Below are positions 42,191-50,937 of a stretch of DNA of 64,000 nt, piece by piece. This stretch comes from UBA10649 sp037130755. GTDB lineage: Bacteria; Actinomycetota; Actinomycetes; S36-B12. The notes beneath the pieces were generated by a model, which saw only the letters and a list, made by a program, of their open reading frames with translations, ran no database searches and was not told the origin of the DNA. A program made the position numbers and the translations under genes. The stretch spans positions 1 through 64,000 of the forward strand of contig JBAXSI010000018.1 in assembly GCA_037130755.1 (NCBI GenBank), given 5' to 3'. The stretch's first letter is position 1, and every line of letters begins with the position of its first letter.

Positions 42191-43026
42191 CACCGATGCA
42201 GGGTGAACCGATCCACCACCCGTCCTGACGCGGTCCGGAACTCCCCGCGCAGGGTGGTCCGGCTCGGCCGCAGCACCAGTGCTCCGTAGTGGACGTCGTC
42301 CCGGGCCGTCGAGCCGGGCAGCGGGCTGCCAAGCCGGTAGAGGTCCTTGCCCCCGGCCCCGTCGACCACGTAGGTCAGCCCGGCCTCGACGAGCCGCTCG
42401 TAGTTGTGCTCATGCCCGGCGAGCACCAGGTCCGCCCCCCAGCTCCCATACGGCCACTGGAACGCTCGTGTGGAGCCGTGAACGGTCCCGGAGGAATAGG
42501 GCGGGTGATGCAGGACGACGACGCGCCAGCGGGCTCCAGAGGTCTTCAGGGCGGATTTGAGCCAGGTGCGCTGGCGGGCGAGCTCGGTGGGGGAGTCGAG
42601 GGCGGCCTGGCTGTCGAGGACGAAGAACGTGATGTCCCCGACCGTTGTGGCGTAGGTGCGACGCCCTTTCAGCCAGGTGAAGTACGTGTCGAAGTTCGAG
42701 ATCCCCTCGGCATAGTCATGGTTGCCGGTGGCCGGAAACAGCCGCTGGGCAGTGACCCACGGCCGGTAGTAGGCGCCCACGAGGGTGGCGTAACCGGCGC
42801 TGGCGTACACGTTGTCGCCGGTGGTGACGACGGTTCCTGGCCGAAGGCGGGCGATCATGCGGGCCACCTCGCCCTCCGCTGGCGCCCCGGAACCGAAGTC
42901 CCCGATCACCGCGATCACGCCGGGCTGGCCCGTGGCAGCGGCGGCCGGTCCGGGGGCGGCGAATGTCGCCGCAGCGATGATCGCCGCCGCCAGGGCGAGG
43001 GGACGAAGGCGCGTGGCCGGGCTCAT
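42190..43026 (-). CDS. Secreted purple-acid-phosphatase-like metallophosphoesterase
   Basis: The 278-residue protein has a signal peptide (cleavage near GPAAAATG). Calcineurin-like metal motifs follow in order: VIGDFGSG (D-x-G), TTGDNVYASAG (GDN), ATGNHDYAEG (GNHD), VVLHHPPYSSG and LAGHEHNYERL (GHxH). It is exported, so it probably hydrolyses extracellular phosphate esters for Pi scavenging; substrate unknown. GGAGGATC upstream of the ATG at 43026 favours this start over one 18 codons earlier, which would lie in the qcrB terminator. Confidence 0.87.
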   Translation of the reverse strand: MSPATRLRPLALAAAIIAAATFAAPGPAAAATGQPGVIAVIGDFGSGAPAEGEVARMIARLRPGTVVTTGDNVYASAGYATLVGAYYRPWVTAQRLFPATGNHDYAEGISNFDTYFTWLKGRRTYATTVGDITFFVLDSQAALDSPTELARQRTWLKSALKTSGARWRVVVLHHPPYSSGTVHGSTRAFQWPYGSWGADLVLAGHEHNYERLVEAGLTYVVDGAGGKDLYRLGSPLPGSTARDDVHYGALVLRPSRTTLRGEFRTASGRVVDRFTLHR

Positions 43027-43042
43027 GCCCTGATCCTCCAAC

Positions 43043-43077
43043 GACGAGGGCCCGGCGCTGTGCGCCGGGCCCTCGTC
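43043..43077 (-). terminator. Terminator of the ctaE-qcrCAB operon
   Basis: A perfect 16-bp stem, GACGAGGGCCCGGCGC paired with GCGCCGGGCCCTCGTC, with a 3-nt loop, 8 bp beyond the qcrB stop. Very stable; no long T-run. Confidence 0.8.
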
Positions 43078-43085
43078 CACGATCG

Positions 43086-44828
43086 TCAGTGCTCGCGGTT
43101 CTCCGCGAGCTGCTCGGCGTTCGTCTCGGCCATGCCCGGGTGGTGGAGGACCCCACCATGCAGCCTGCGGAGCTCGTCGGCGTCCTCGTACTCGTGCAGG
43201 GGTGCCTCGAGAGCCGCGTCGTGGGCCGCATGGTGCTGCCCCGCCTCAATCTCCTCAGCGGAGGGCATCGTGACGTTGTCGGCGTAGAAGAAGGTGCTGA
43301 GCTTGTGCCGCCACGACTGCGAGCGGAACTTCGGGTTGCGAACGCCGTCGGCGTCCGTGGCCTGCGGTTCGGGCAGCGGCACGTGGTCGGTCTTCGAGGT
43401 GATGACCGCGAGGTCCTTGACCGGCAGTGGCTCGTGCACCTCGATGAACTCGCCGTGCGGCAGGCGCAGGACGCGGCCGGACTCGTAGCCGTGCAGCAGT
43501 TTGTCGCGGTCCTTGCGCTGGAGCCCGAGGCAGATGCGCTTGGTGACGATGAAGACGATCGGCGGGAACACGAAGAGTGCCACGCGCAGGAACCAGGTGA
43601 TCGCGTTGATCGACAGGTCGAACGCCTGCGCGATGATGTCGTTCGCGCCACCGATCCACAGCAGGCAGTAGAACGTGATCGCCATCATGCCGATGCCGGT
43701 GCGAACGGGTGCGTTGCGCGGCCGATCGAGCAGGTTGTGCTCGCGGGTGTCGCCGGTGACCCAGGACTCGATGAACGGGTAGAGCGCCAGCACCGTGAAG
43801 ATGATGCCCGGCAGGATCATCGCCGGGATCATGATGTTCCAGGAGATGGTGATGCCCCAGAACGACGATTCCCAGTTGGGCATTACGCGCAGGGCTCCGT
43901 CGAGGAACCCGATGTACCAGTCGGGCTGCGAGCCCGCCGACACTTGGTCGGGCGTGAACGGTCCGAACAGCCAGATCGGGTTGATCGTGACGAGGCCACC
44001 GACCAGGCCGATGACGCCGAAGACGATGAAGAAGAAGCCGCCGGCCTTGGCCATGTAGATCGGCATCAACGGGTAGCCCACGACGTTGTCGTTGGTGCGG
44101 CCGGGTCCGGGGAACTGAGTGTGCTTCTGCGTCCACACGAGCATGAGGTGTGCGGTGACCAGCGCCAGGATCAGGCCGGGGATGAGCAGGATGTGGACCG
44201 AGTACAGCCGGGAGATGAAGTCGGTGCCCGGGAACTCGCCGCCGAACAGCAGGAACGCCATCCACGTGCCGATGATCGGCGCGGCCTGCATGATGCCGCG
44301 GGCGATCTGCAGGCCCGTGCCGGAAAGCAGGTCGTCGGGGAGGGAGTAGCCGGAGAAGCCGGCCAGCAGGGCCAGGCCGGTGAGGGCCACGCCGATGAGC
44401 CAGTTGAACTCGCGCGGCTTGCGGAAGGCGCCGGTGAAGAACACCCGGAACATGTGCACGGCCATCGCCGCCACGAAGATCAGGGCCGCCCAGTGGTGCA
44501 TCTGGCGCAGGAGCATGCCGCCGCGAATGTCGAACGAGATGTTCATGGCCGATGCATAGGCCTCGGACATCTTGATGCCCTTGAGGGGCACGTACGAGCC
44601 GTCGTAGACGACCTCGACCATGGACGGCTTGAACCACAGGGTCAAGAAGACGCCGGTCAGGAGCACCACGATGAAGCTGTACAGCGCGATCTCGCCGAGC
44701 ATGAACGACCAGTGGTCAGGGAAGACCTTGCCGAGGTTGCGGGCAAGGAACTTGTTGCTTCCCATTCGCTTGTCGACGTACGTCGCCGTGGCCCCGCCGG
44801 CCCGCTCGACATGACTAGGGGTGCTCAT
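43086..44828 (-). CDS. qcrB: Cytochrome bc1 complex cytochrome b subunit
   Basis: The 580-residue subunit carries hemes bH and bL and the quinol sites. Landmarks are LLRQMHHWAALIFVAAMAVH and the second His pair SRLYSVHILLIPGLILALVTAH (His ligands), GFSGYSLPDDLL, and PDWYIGFLDGALRVMPNW in the Qo region. The long hydrophilic C-terminus (about 130 residues, His/Glu-rich) is typical of actinobacteria. The ATG overlaps the qcrA stop by 4 bp. It is the last gene of ctaE-qcrCAB and is followed by a strong terminator. QcrB is the known target of the Q203-class inhibitors in mycobacteria. Confidence 0.97.
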   Translation of the reverse strand: MSTPSHVERAGGATATYVDKRMGSNKFLARNLGKVFPDHWSFMLGEIALYSFIVVLLTGVFLTLWFKPSMVEVVYDGSYVPLKGIKMSEAYASAMNISFDIRGGMLLRQMHHWAALIFVAAMAVHMFRVFFTGAFRKPREFNWLIGVALTGLALLAGFSGYSLPDDLLSGTGLQIARGIMQAAPIIGTWMAFLLFGGEFPGTDFISRLYSVHILLIPGLILALVTAHLMLVWTQKHTQFPGPGRTNDNVVGYPLMPIYMAKAGGFFFIVFGVIGLVGGLVTINPIWLFGPFTPDQVSAGSQPDWYIGFLDGALRVMPNWESSFWGITISWNIMIPAMILPGIIFTVLALYPFIESWVTGDTREHNLLDRPRNAPVRTGIGMMAITFYCLLWIGGANDIIAQAFDLSINAITWFLRVALFVFPPIVFIVTKRICLGLQRKDRDKLLHGYESGRVLRLPHGEFIEVHEPLPVKDLAVITSKTDHVPLPEPQATDADGVRNPKFRSQSWRHKLSTFFYADNVTMPSAEEIEAGQHHAAHDAALEAPLHEYEDADELRRLHGGVLHHPGMAETNAEQLAENREH

Positions 44829-45871
44829 CCGCGCTCCCAGAAACTCGGTCCGACAGGTTCAGCGAAGTCCGACGTCGCGACAAGGTAGCCCTCGGCGTCG
44901 ACACCGATCGGCAACTGGGGCATGCGCCGGGCGGCCGGTCCGAAGACCACGTTGCCGGCATCGGCCAGGTCGAACGTTGACTGGTGGCACGGGCACAGCA
45001 GGTGGTGCGTGCGCTGCTCATACAACGAGATCGGGCAGCCCACGTGGGTGCAGATCTTCGAGTAGGCCAAGATCCCCTGGTAGTCCCAGCCGTCGCCTTG
45101 CTGCGCGCGGATCTCGTCGGGCTGCATGCGCACGAGGATGATCGCGGCCTTGCCGCGGGCGTTGAGGTTGCCCTGTGCCTCCTGCACCTCCGGCAGGTCC
45201 GCGGGGACAGCGTTGATCAGGCCGCCGACGGGAAGGTCCTCGGGCTTGATCGGCTTGTAGGTGCCGTCGGACACGATGCGGCTGCCCTTGGTCCACAGGG
45301 TCGTGGACAGGATTTCGGCGGGGGACTTGCCCTCCTCAGCGGGCGTGGGCACCCAGAGGTCCTTCAGCAGCACGATCAACGGGATCGGGAAGAGGACCAT
45401 CGCGGCGATCATCGTGCGGCGGATCATCTTGAACCGCGCGAAGCCGGACTCCTCCTTGCCGCGTTCGTAGTTCGCCTCGGCCTCGGCAGTGTCGTCAGCG
45501 GGGGACACCTGATCGTGCCGGTACTGGACGACCTCGACGTCGGGCATGAGCTTCTTGGCCCACTGGATCGCGCCGGCGCCGATGAGGAACACCGAGGCGC
45601 CGAAGGTGATGCCGAGCGCGATGTTGATCGCACTGGTCTCGCCGATGACCGGGATGTAGATCGTCAGGCTCGGGTCGATCGCCACGTAGGCGGCCACGAA
45701 CAGGACGACGAAGAGCACCGACAGCAAGAACATCGAGGCGACCTGGCGCTCGGCGCGCTTGGCCATCTTCGGGTCCGTGTCGGTCGCCCGCAGCTTGTGC
45801 GGCACGTCCGCCACCGGGGAGTGTCCGAGGGCGACCTGCTGGTCGTGGTCGGGTGAGGAGATTTCGGTCAT
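44825..45871 (-). CDS. qcrA: Rieske iron-sulfur subunit of the cytochrome bc1 complex
   Basis: The 348-residue actinobacterial-type Rieske protein has three membrane helices (about 45-65, 80-100, 155-172) instead of one. A C-terminal [2Fe-2S] domain follows with CTHVGCPISLY and CPCHQSTFD (two Cys and two His ligands). It moves electrons from quinol to QcrC. The gene is coupled by 4-bp overlaps to qcrC upstream and qcrB downstream. Confidence 0.96.
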   Translation of the reverse strand: MTEISSPDHDQQVALGHSPVADVPHKLRATDTDPKMAKRAERQVASMFLLSVLFVVLFVAAYVAIDPSLTIYIPVIGETSAINIALGITFGASVFLIGAGAIQWAKKLMPDVEVVQYRHDQVSPADDTAEAEANYERGKEESGFARFKMIRRTMIAAMVLFPIPLIVLLKDLWVPTPAEEGKSPAEILSTTLWTKGSRIVSDGTYKPIKPEDLPVGGLINAVPADLPEVQEAQGNLNARGKAAIILVRMQPDEIRAQQGDGWDYQGILAYSKICTHVGCPISLYEQRTHHLLCPCHQSTFDLADAGNVVFGPAARRMPQLPIGVDAEGYLVATSDFAEPVGPSFWERG

Positions 45872-46662
45872 CGCGACTTGATTCCGATCCAGACGGCCGC
45901 CGCCAGGAGGACAGCGAACACTGCGGTGACGAGGAAGACACCCTCAGTGACCGGGCCGATGCGGCCCAGGCTCAGGCCGCCGGGGTTCGGCAGTGTCTGG
46001 AGGGTCGTTATGTACTTGATGATGTGCTGCTTGTCCTCGGAGTTCAGTGTGGCGTCACCGAAGACCGGCATGTTCTGCGGGCCGGTCAGCATCGCCATGT
46101 AGATGGTCTTGGGTCGGGACTGCATGAGGTTGGGTGCGTACTTGCCCTGGGTCAGTGCCCCGCCCTGGCCGGCGGCCTGATGGCACTGCGAGCAGTTGAT
46201 CCGGAACAGCTCGCCGCCCAGTGCCGCGTCAGCGTTGGTCGGGTCGTACTGCTCGGCGGTGGGGATGGCCGGACCGGGAGCCAGCGAGGCGATGTACGCC
46301 GCCATCTGGCTGGTCTCCTCGTCGGTGTACAGCGCCCGATCGCGCGCCGGCGCCTGCGCTCCGGGTGCGGCCAACGGCATGCGGCCGGTGGAGACCTGGA
46401 ACGCCACTCCCGCGGCACCGACGCCGATGAGTGACGGGCCGGTCTCGGTGCCCTGTGCGGCAAGGCCGTGGCAGGAGGAGCAGCCCTCGAGGTACAGCTT
46501 CTTGCCCGCCTCAACCTGGGTCTCACTGCCGACGGTGATCGCCGCGTTGGCGGGCTGGATGCTCGCGATGGCGGCGTAGCCGCCGCCGACGACCGTCAGC
46601 GCGCCGATCAACAACAGGGTTGCCACGATCGGGTTTCGCCGTCGGGCGGCCAGGAACTTCAC
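45868..46662 (-). CDS. qcrC: Diheme cytochrome c subunit of the bc1 complex
   Basis: The 264-residue protein has an N-terminal signal anchor, two c-type heme motifs (GCSSCHGLAAQG and NCSQCHQAAGQGG), axial Met candidates (GRMPLA, NMPVFG), and a C-terminal membrane helix (GVFLVTAVFAVLLAAAVW). It passes electrons directly to CuA of CtaC, replacing a soluble cytochrome c. The GTG start has GAGAGG about 11 nt upstream. It follows ctaE by 57 bp and overlaps qcrA. Confidence 0.95.
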   Translation of the reverse strand: MKFLAARRRNPIVATLLLIGALTVVGGGYAAIASIQPANAAITVGSETQVEAGKKLYLEGCSSCHGLAAQGTETGPSLIGVGAAGVAFQVSTGRMPLAAPGAQAPARDRALYTDEETSQMAAYIASLAPGPAIPTAEQYDPTNADAALGGELFRINCSQCHQAAGQGGALTQGKYAPNLMQSRPKTIYMAMLTGPQNMPVFGDATLNSEDKQHIIKYITTLQTLPNPGGLSLGRIGPVTEGVFLVTAVFAVLLAAAVWIGIKSR

Positions 46663-46719
46663 TGTCGCTGAACCTCTCTGGTCGTGAGATGGAACCGGTC
46701 GGGCTTTTGCGGGGAAGCG

Positions 46720-47325
46720 CTACTTGAGGATGTAGATCATGAAGAACAGGGCGATCCACACGACGTCGACGAAGTGCCAGTAATACGACGTGACGATGGC
46801 GCGCGTCGCCTGGTCGTGCGTGAAGCGCTTGGTCACGTACGTGGTGGCGAGAACGAACAGGAAGGCGATCAGGCCGCCACTGACGTGAAGTCCGTGGAAG
46901 CCGGTCGTCAGGTAGAACGCCGAGCCGTAGGCGTTCGAGTCCAGCCGCAGGCCCTCGTTGACGAGGCTGGCGTACTCGGTGACCTGGCCGGCGATGAAGA
47001 TCGCGCCCATGAAGAAGGTGATGATGAACCAGCGACGCAGACCCTTGACGTCGCCACGCTCCGCGGCGAACACGCCCAGCTGGCAGGTCACCGAGGACAG
47101 GACCAGGACGGTGGTGTTGACGGCCGCGAAGGGAATGTTGAGCTTGGCCGTCTCCTCGGCCCACATCTCCGGGTTCACCGCCCGGAGCGTGAAGTACATC
47201 GCGAACAGCGCCGCGAAGAACATGAGCTCGCTCGACAGCCACACGATGGTGCCGATGGCAACCATGTTCGGACGGTTTGCCGGGGCGTGCGTGTAGGCCT
47301 GGGGGACGGTAGTTGCGTTCGCCAC
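46720..47325 (-). CDS. ctaE: Cytochrome c oxidase subunit III
   Basis: The 201-residue protein has five membrane helices and the subunit III landmarks WLSSELMFFAALFAMYF (lipid-binding Glu), TTGFHGLHVSGGLIAF and VTSYYWHFVDVVWIALF. It supports stable turnover of the oxidase. It is the first gene of ctaE-qcrCAB. A CAGACT box lies 6 nt before the GTG, so the operon may be leaderless. The other oxidase subunits are 8-11 kb away on the opposite strand. Confidence 0.96.
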   Translation of the reverse strand: MANATTVPQAYTHAPANRPNMVAIGTIVWLSSELMFFAALFAMYFTLRAVNPEMWAEETAKLNIPFAAVNTTVLVLSSVTCQLGVFAAERGDVKGLRRWFIITFFMGAIFIAGQVTEYASLVNEGLRLDSNAYGSAFYLTTGFHGLHVSGGLIAFLFVLATTYVTKRFTHDQATRAIVTSYYWHFVDVVWIALFFMIYILK

Positions 47326-47337
47326 GGGGGGAGTCTG
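47326..47337 (-). promoter_or_regulatory. -10 element of leaderless promoter, ctaE-qcrCAB
   Basis: CAGACT, six C residues, GTG of ctaE; same hexamer as nadA. Confidence 0.45.
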
Positions 47338-47364
47338 GCAGATCAGGCGGCAGGATTCAGCGTG

Positions 47365-47411
47365 ACCCCCCGACCTTTTCCACAGTTTGTCGCGGACGGA
47401 ATCCGGGGGGT
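47365..47411. repeat. Inverted repeat between ctaE and the receiver-like gene
   Basis: ACCCCCCG (47365-47372) and CGGGGGGT (47404-47411) are exact 8-bp arms with 31 bp between them. They could be an operator shared by the divergent genes; there is no other evidence. Confidence 0.35.
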
Positions 47412-47430
47412 TCGATCAGGGGAGGCCATG

Positions 47431-47883
47431 ATGGCTAGAGTTTGGCCCGTGGCACACGACAACACCTCCGCCTCAGCGCCTGATCCCGTCCTGAATGTCC
47501 TCATCTACAGCGACGACCGGACGGTCCGCCAGCAGGTCCGCCAGGCTCTCGGCAGTCGGCCGGCTCCCGAGCTGCCGGCAGCCCACTATGTAGAGGTAGC
47601 CACCGAGCCCTACGTGCTCGCCGAGGTCAACCACGCGGCATTCGACCTGCTCATCCTGGACGGCGAGGCCGTCCCGGCGGGCGGGATGGGCATCTGCCGG
47701 CAGTTGAAGGACGAGGTGTACAACTGCCCGCCCGTCCTCCTGCTCGTCGGCCGGCCGCAGGATGCCTGGCTGGCGACCTGGTCGCGCGCGGACGCCGTGG
47801 TCGCCCACCCGCTCGACGCGATCGCCGTGGCCAACGCCGCGGCAGGGCTGCTGCGTCGTCGGGTCGCTGTCGCCCCGGCCTAG
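47431..47883 (+). CDS. Response-regulator receiver-like protein
   Basis: The 150-residue protein looks like a stand-alone receiver domain: VLNVLIYSDDRTVRQQVRQALG at the start (acidic pair), FDLLILDGEAVPAGGMGICRQLK with a phospho-acceptor-like Asp, and a C-terminal DAVVAHPLDAIAVANAAAGLL. The usual KP dipeptide is HP, so the conserved Lys may be missing. There is no output domain. GGAGG 5 nt before the second of two ATGs supports 47431. It is co-transcribed with trpD, 7 bp downstream. Confidence 0.8.
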   Translation: MARVWPVAHDNTSASAPDPVLNVLIYSDDRTVRQQVRQALGSRPAPELPAAHYVEVATEPYVLAEVNHAAFDLLILDGEAVPAGGMGICRQLKDEVYNCPPVLLLVGRPQDAWLATWSRADAVVAHPLDAIAVANAAAGLLRRRVAVAPA

Positions 47884-47890
47884 GCCGAAG

Positions 47891-49003
47891 ATGAGCCAAC
47901 CAACACCGTCGGCGTTGCCCTCATGGCCGTCGATCCTGAACCGACTGCTGGACCACCAGGACCTTGACGGACCCACCGCCTCCTGGGCCATGAACCAGAT
48001 TCTCAGCGGCGAGGCCACGCCGGCGCAGGTCGCCGGCTTCGTCACGGCTCTGCGATCCAAGGGCGAGACTCCCGTCGAAGTGGACGCGCTCGTCGCGGTC
48101 ATGCTCGACCATGCCCGACTCCTGGACCTTGGTCCGAACCGACCGCCCGTGGTGCTCGACGTCGTCGGCACGGGTGGTGACCAGTCCCACACCGTCAACA
48201 TCTCGACGATGACGGCTCTGGTGTGCGCGGCCGCGGGTGCGCCGATCGTGAAGCACGGCAACCGGGCCGCGTCGTCGTCGACGGGCACCGCCGACGTGCT
48301 CGAGGAGCTCGGGGTCGCGATCGACCTCGACCCGGCCGGGGTCGGCCAGAGCGTGATCCGCGCGGGGATCGGCTTCTGCTTCGCGCAGGTGCACCACCCG
48401 GCGATGCGCCATGCCGGCCCCACGCGTCGCGAACTGGGCGTGCCGACCGTCTTCAACATTCTCGGCCCGCTGACCAACCCGGGCCTGGCCAACGCCGCCC
48501 TGGTCGGCTGCGCGAGCGCCGCGATGGCTCCGGTGATGGCCGACGTCCTGTGCCGTCGCGGGGTCCGCGCACTGGTCGTCAGGGGAGATGACGGCCTCGA
48601 CGAGATCTCCACGATCGCCACGACGCATGTGTGGGACGCCACCGGTGACACGGTGGTGGAGTCGACGATCGATCCGGTGCTCCTTGCCATCCCGCTCGTG
48701 GAGCCTTCGGCCCTTCGCGGGGGCGAGCCTGCGCGCAACGCTCTTCTGCTTCGCAAGACGCTCGGCGGGGTGCCGGCGGACGACATCGACGCAGGTCAGG
48801 TCACCGCGATCCGCGATGCCGTCGCGCTGAACGCGGCGGCCGCACTCGTGGCTTTCGACGCCGCCTCCGGCGAGCCGTCCGAAGGCGACCTGATGGATCG
48901 CATCGGGGCGCGGCTCCCGGCCGCGCGCGCGGTGCTGGACACGGGCTCGGCCCTTGCTCTGCTCGACCGGTGGATCGTTGTGACGCAGCAGTTGCGACCC
49001 TGA
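47891..49003 (+). CDS. trpD: Anthranilate phosphoribosyltransferase
   Basis: The 370-residue enzyme joins anthranilate and PRPP in tryptophan synthesis. It has the PRPP loop VLDVVGTGGDQSHTVNIST, KHGNRAASSSTGTADVLEELG, HHPAMRHAGPTRRELGVPT and FNILGPLTNPG. The isolated trpD position, away from other trp genes and next to ctaE, is the same as in mycobacteria (Rv2192c). Its ATG lies 7 bp after the receiver-like gene. Confidence 0.96.
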   Translation: MSQPTPSALPSWPSILNRLLDHQDLDGPTASWAMNQILSGEATPAQVAGFVTALRSKGETPVEVDALVAVMLDHARLLDLGPNRPPVVLDVVGTGGDQSHTVNISTMTALVCAAAGAPIVKHGNRAASSSTGTADVLEELGVAIDLDPAGVGQSVIRAGIGFCFAQVHHPAMRHAGPTRRELGVPTVFNILGPLTNPGLANAALVGCASAAMAPVMADVLCRRGVRALVVRGDDGLDEISTIATTHVWDATGDTVVESTIDPVLLAIPLVEPSALRGGEPARNALLLRKTLGGVPADDIDAGQVTAIRDAVALNAAAALVAFDAASGEPSEGDLMDRIGARLPAARAVLDTGSALALLDRWIVVTQQLRP

Positions 49004-49032
49004 CCGACCGCCGGTCGAACCCGCAGCACCCG

Positions 49033-50874
49033 TCAGGCGCTGAGCATCCGGGTGCGTGGTCGGGCATCGACCGGGCCAAGCGGCCGCGCGTACGCCCCTA
49101 CCTCACGGTCCTCGTCGACGCCGAATCGACGGCTCTGGGTGGACTCGCGGACCCCTGCGAGGAGCTGCTCCACATCGCCCCCGCAATGCAGCGGTAGGGC
49201 GAGCGGGTGCGGCGCCACCACCAGACGCACGCCCTCGGTGTCGAGCCAGCGCAGGATCTCCAAGGCCTCCTCGGTGAGTCCTGCGGGAGCCGGGTGCTGG
49301 CCCGGCTCGACATGGTCGGCGGACTGCAGGAGCGCCTCGACGATGGGCCGGGGGTCGGCCCCCGGTGCTGCAGTACCGGCCCCGGCGAGGCGCCCGTGCT
49401 TGATGACGTGGATGTCCCAGCCGAGGTCCGGTGTCGGCGCTGCTGCCACGACGACATCTGCCCCGGACAGCGCCGCCAGGCGATGGGTGCGCAGGCTCGC
49501 TGTCGCGAGCGCACTGAGCCGATCGCGCCAGCCGGCTGCGTCCTCGAAGCGCTCCTCCACAGCCAGTCGCGCGATGCGCGTCATGACGGTTGCCGTGACG
49601 GCGCGAAGGTCCCCGGACATGGCCGCGTCGACGCCGGAGACCAGCGCGGCATACGCCTCGCGATCGACGTCGGACGTGCACGGCGCGAGGCAGGTGCCCA
49701 GCTCGGCGCGGACGCAGCCGGGGATGCGGGTCTTCGGGGAGCGGGCGATGGCAGTGGTGCAACTGCGCAGCGGGAAGGCCAGGAGCAGCGCCTCCGCCGC
49801 GAGCCCCGCCGTCACCCGCGAATTGAACGGGCCCAGGTAGCGCGCGCCCTTGTCGGCGTCCTCGCTGACGGTGCGCACCACTGAGAGCCGGGGAGCGGCC
49901 TCGGCGGTCAGCTTGAGCCATGTCTGGGCCTGCGGGCGCTTGGACCGGATGTTGTAGCGCGGCTTCTCTGCCGCGATGAGACGAAGCTCGCGCACGCGCG
50001 CCTCCAGCGTGGTCGCGCACACAATCGGGACTACGCGCGTGGCGATCTGCACCATCTCCGCCATGCGACGACGTTGCTCGGCGGCCGTGAAGTAGCTGCG
50101 CACCCGCGTGCGGATGTTGCGAGACGTGCCGACGTAGAGCGCCGTGCCCTGCGCGTCCTGGAAGACGTAGACGCCGGGTCGGTCGGGGAGCCCGTCGGCG
50201 AGGTGGCGCTTGGTGCGCTGTGCCGAACTGACCCGGGAGGAGAACTCCTGGAGATCCTCCAGAGTGGCCACGCCGAGGTCGCCGACGCGTTCGATGAGTC
50301 GGTGCAGGACGTCTGCCGTGGCGCGGGCGTCGTCGAAGGCGCGATGCGTGGGCGTGACGGTGGTGCGGAAGTGCGCGGCCAGCGTCGACAGCTTGCAGTT
50401 GCGGACCTCGTCGCGATGGAGCGCGACCCTGGCCAGACGGGCCGTGTCGACGACGGGCGGATTGGGCCACTGGTAGCCGAACTTGGCGCAGGCGCCCTTG
50501 AGGAAACCCACGTCATAGGGCGCGTTGTGCGCGACGATCACGGCGCCCGCCGCGAACTCGAGGAAGTCCGGAAGGACCCGTCGCACTTCCGGGGCCGTCG
50601 CGACGAGGGCGTCAGTGATGCCGGTGAGCGCCGCCACGAACGGGGGGATGGGGATACCGGGGTTCGTGAGTGTTGCGAACTCGCCCACGACTTCGCCGCC
50701 GCGGACCTTGACGGCGCCGAACTCCGTGATGCCCGCCTCGACAGGTGCACCACCTGTCGTCTCCAGGTCGACCACGACGAATGTGACGTCCGAGAGCGGC
50801 GTGCCGAGGTCGCTGAACGAGGACTGGACGCCGACGGGGCCCGATGCGGATCGGGATGACGGCGATGTGGGCAC
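49033..50874 (-). CDS. DEDD exonuclease/GIY-YIG/UvrC-like fusion protein
   Basis: The 613-residue protein fuses three parts. The first is a DnaQ-type 3'-5' exonuclease (about 28-190; VVVDLETTGG with Asp36/Glu38, HNAPYDVGFL and HRAFDDARATADVL). The second is a UvrC-like GIY-YIG nuclease (about 225-310; PGVYVFQDAQGTALYVGTSR). The third is a UvrC-like region with a Cys-containing segment (GCVRAELGTCLAPC) and a UVR-like helix pair. It lacks the UvrC endonuclease-V/HhH C-terminus. It is often mis-named polymerase III epsilon; a DNA-repair role is inferred. The GTG start lies 6 nt after TACGGT. The M. tuberculosis counterpart is Rv2191. Confidence 0.9.
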   Translation of the reverse strand: MPTSPSSRSASGPVGVQSSFSDLGTPLSDVTFVVVDLETTGGAPVEAGITEFGAVKVRGGEVVGEFATLTNPGIPIPPFVAALTGITDALVATAPEVRRVLPDFLEFAAGAVIVAHNAPYDVGFLKGACAKFGYQWPNPPVVDTARLARVALHRDEVRNCKLSTLAAHFRTTVTPTHRAFDDARATADVLHRLIERVGDLGVATLEDLQEFSSRVSSAQRTKRHLADGLPDRPGVYVFQDAQGTALYVGTSRNIRTRVRSYFTAAEQRRRMAEMVQIATRVVPIVCATTLEARVRELRLIAAEKPRYNIRSKRPQAQTWLKLTAEAAPRLSVVRTVSEDADKGARYLGPFNSRVTAGLAAEALLLAFPLRSCTTAIARSPKTRIPGCVRAELGTCLAPCTSDVDREAYAALVSGVDAAMSGDLRAVTATVMTRIARLAVEERFEDAAGWRDRLSALATASLRTHRLAALSGADVVVAAAPTPDLGWDIHVIKHGRLAGAGTAAPGADPRPIVEALLQSADHVEPGQHPAPAGLTEEALEILRWLDTEGVRLVVAPHPLALPLHCGGDVEQLLAGVRESTQSRRFGVDEDREVGAYARPLGPVDARPRTRMLSA

Positions 50875-50886
50875 GGTTCGACCGTA
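50875..50886 (-). promoter_or_regulatory. -10 element of leaderless promoter, exonuclease-UvrC fusion
   Basis: TACGGT, 6 nt, GTG start. Confidence 0.6.
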
Positions 50887-50925
50887 GGGGACCTGACTGA
50901 CACGAGGGGGGTAGCGACACGTCGG

Positions 50926-50937
50926 TAGGCTCGTCGC
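50926..50937 (+). promoter_or_regulatory. -10 element of leaderless promoter, zinc-ribbon gene
   Basis: TAGGCT, 6 nt, GTG start. Confidence 0.6.

Noticed and set aside
46684..47430. Plus-strand open frame antisense to ctaE joined in frame to the receiver-like gene
   Set aside because: ctaE is unambiguous on the other strand, and GGAGG at 47422-47426 marks the real start of the receiver-like gene at 47431.
49004..49018. Hairpin CGACC-GCC-GGTCG between trpD and the exonuclease fusion as a terminator
   Set aside because: A 5-bp stem without T-tract is expected by chance in such GC-rich sequence.
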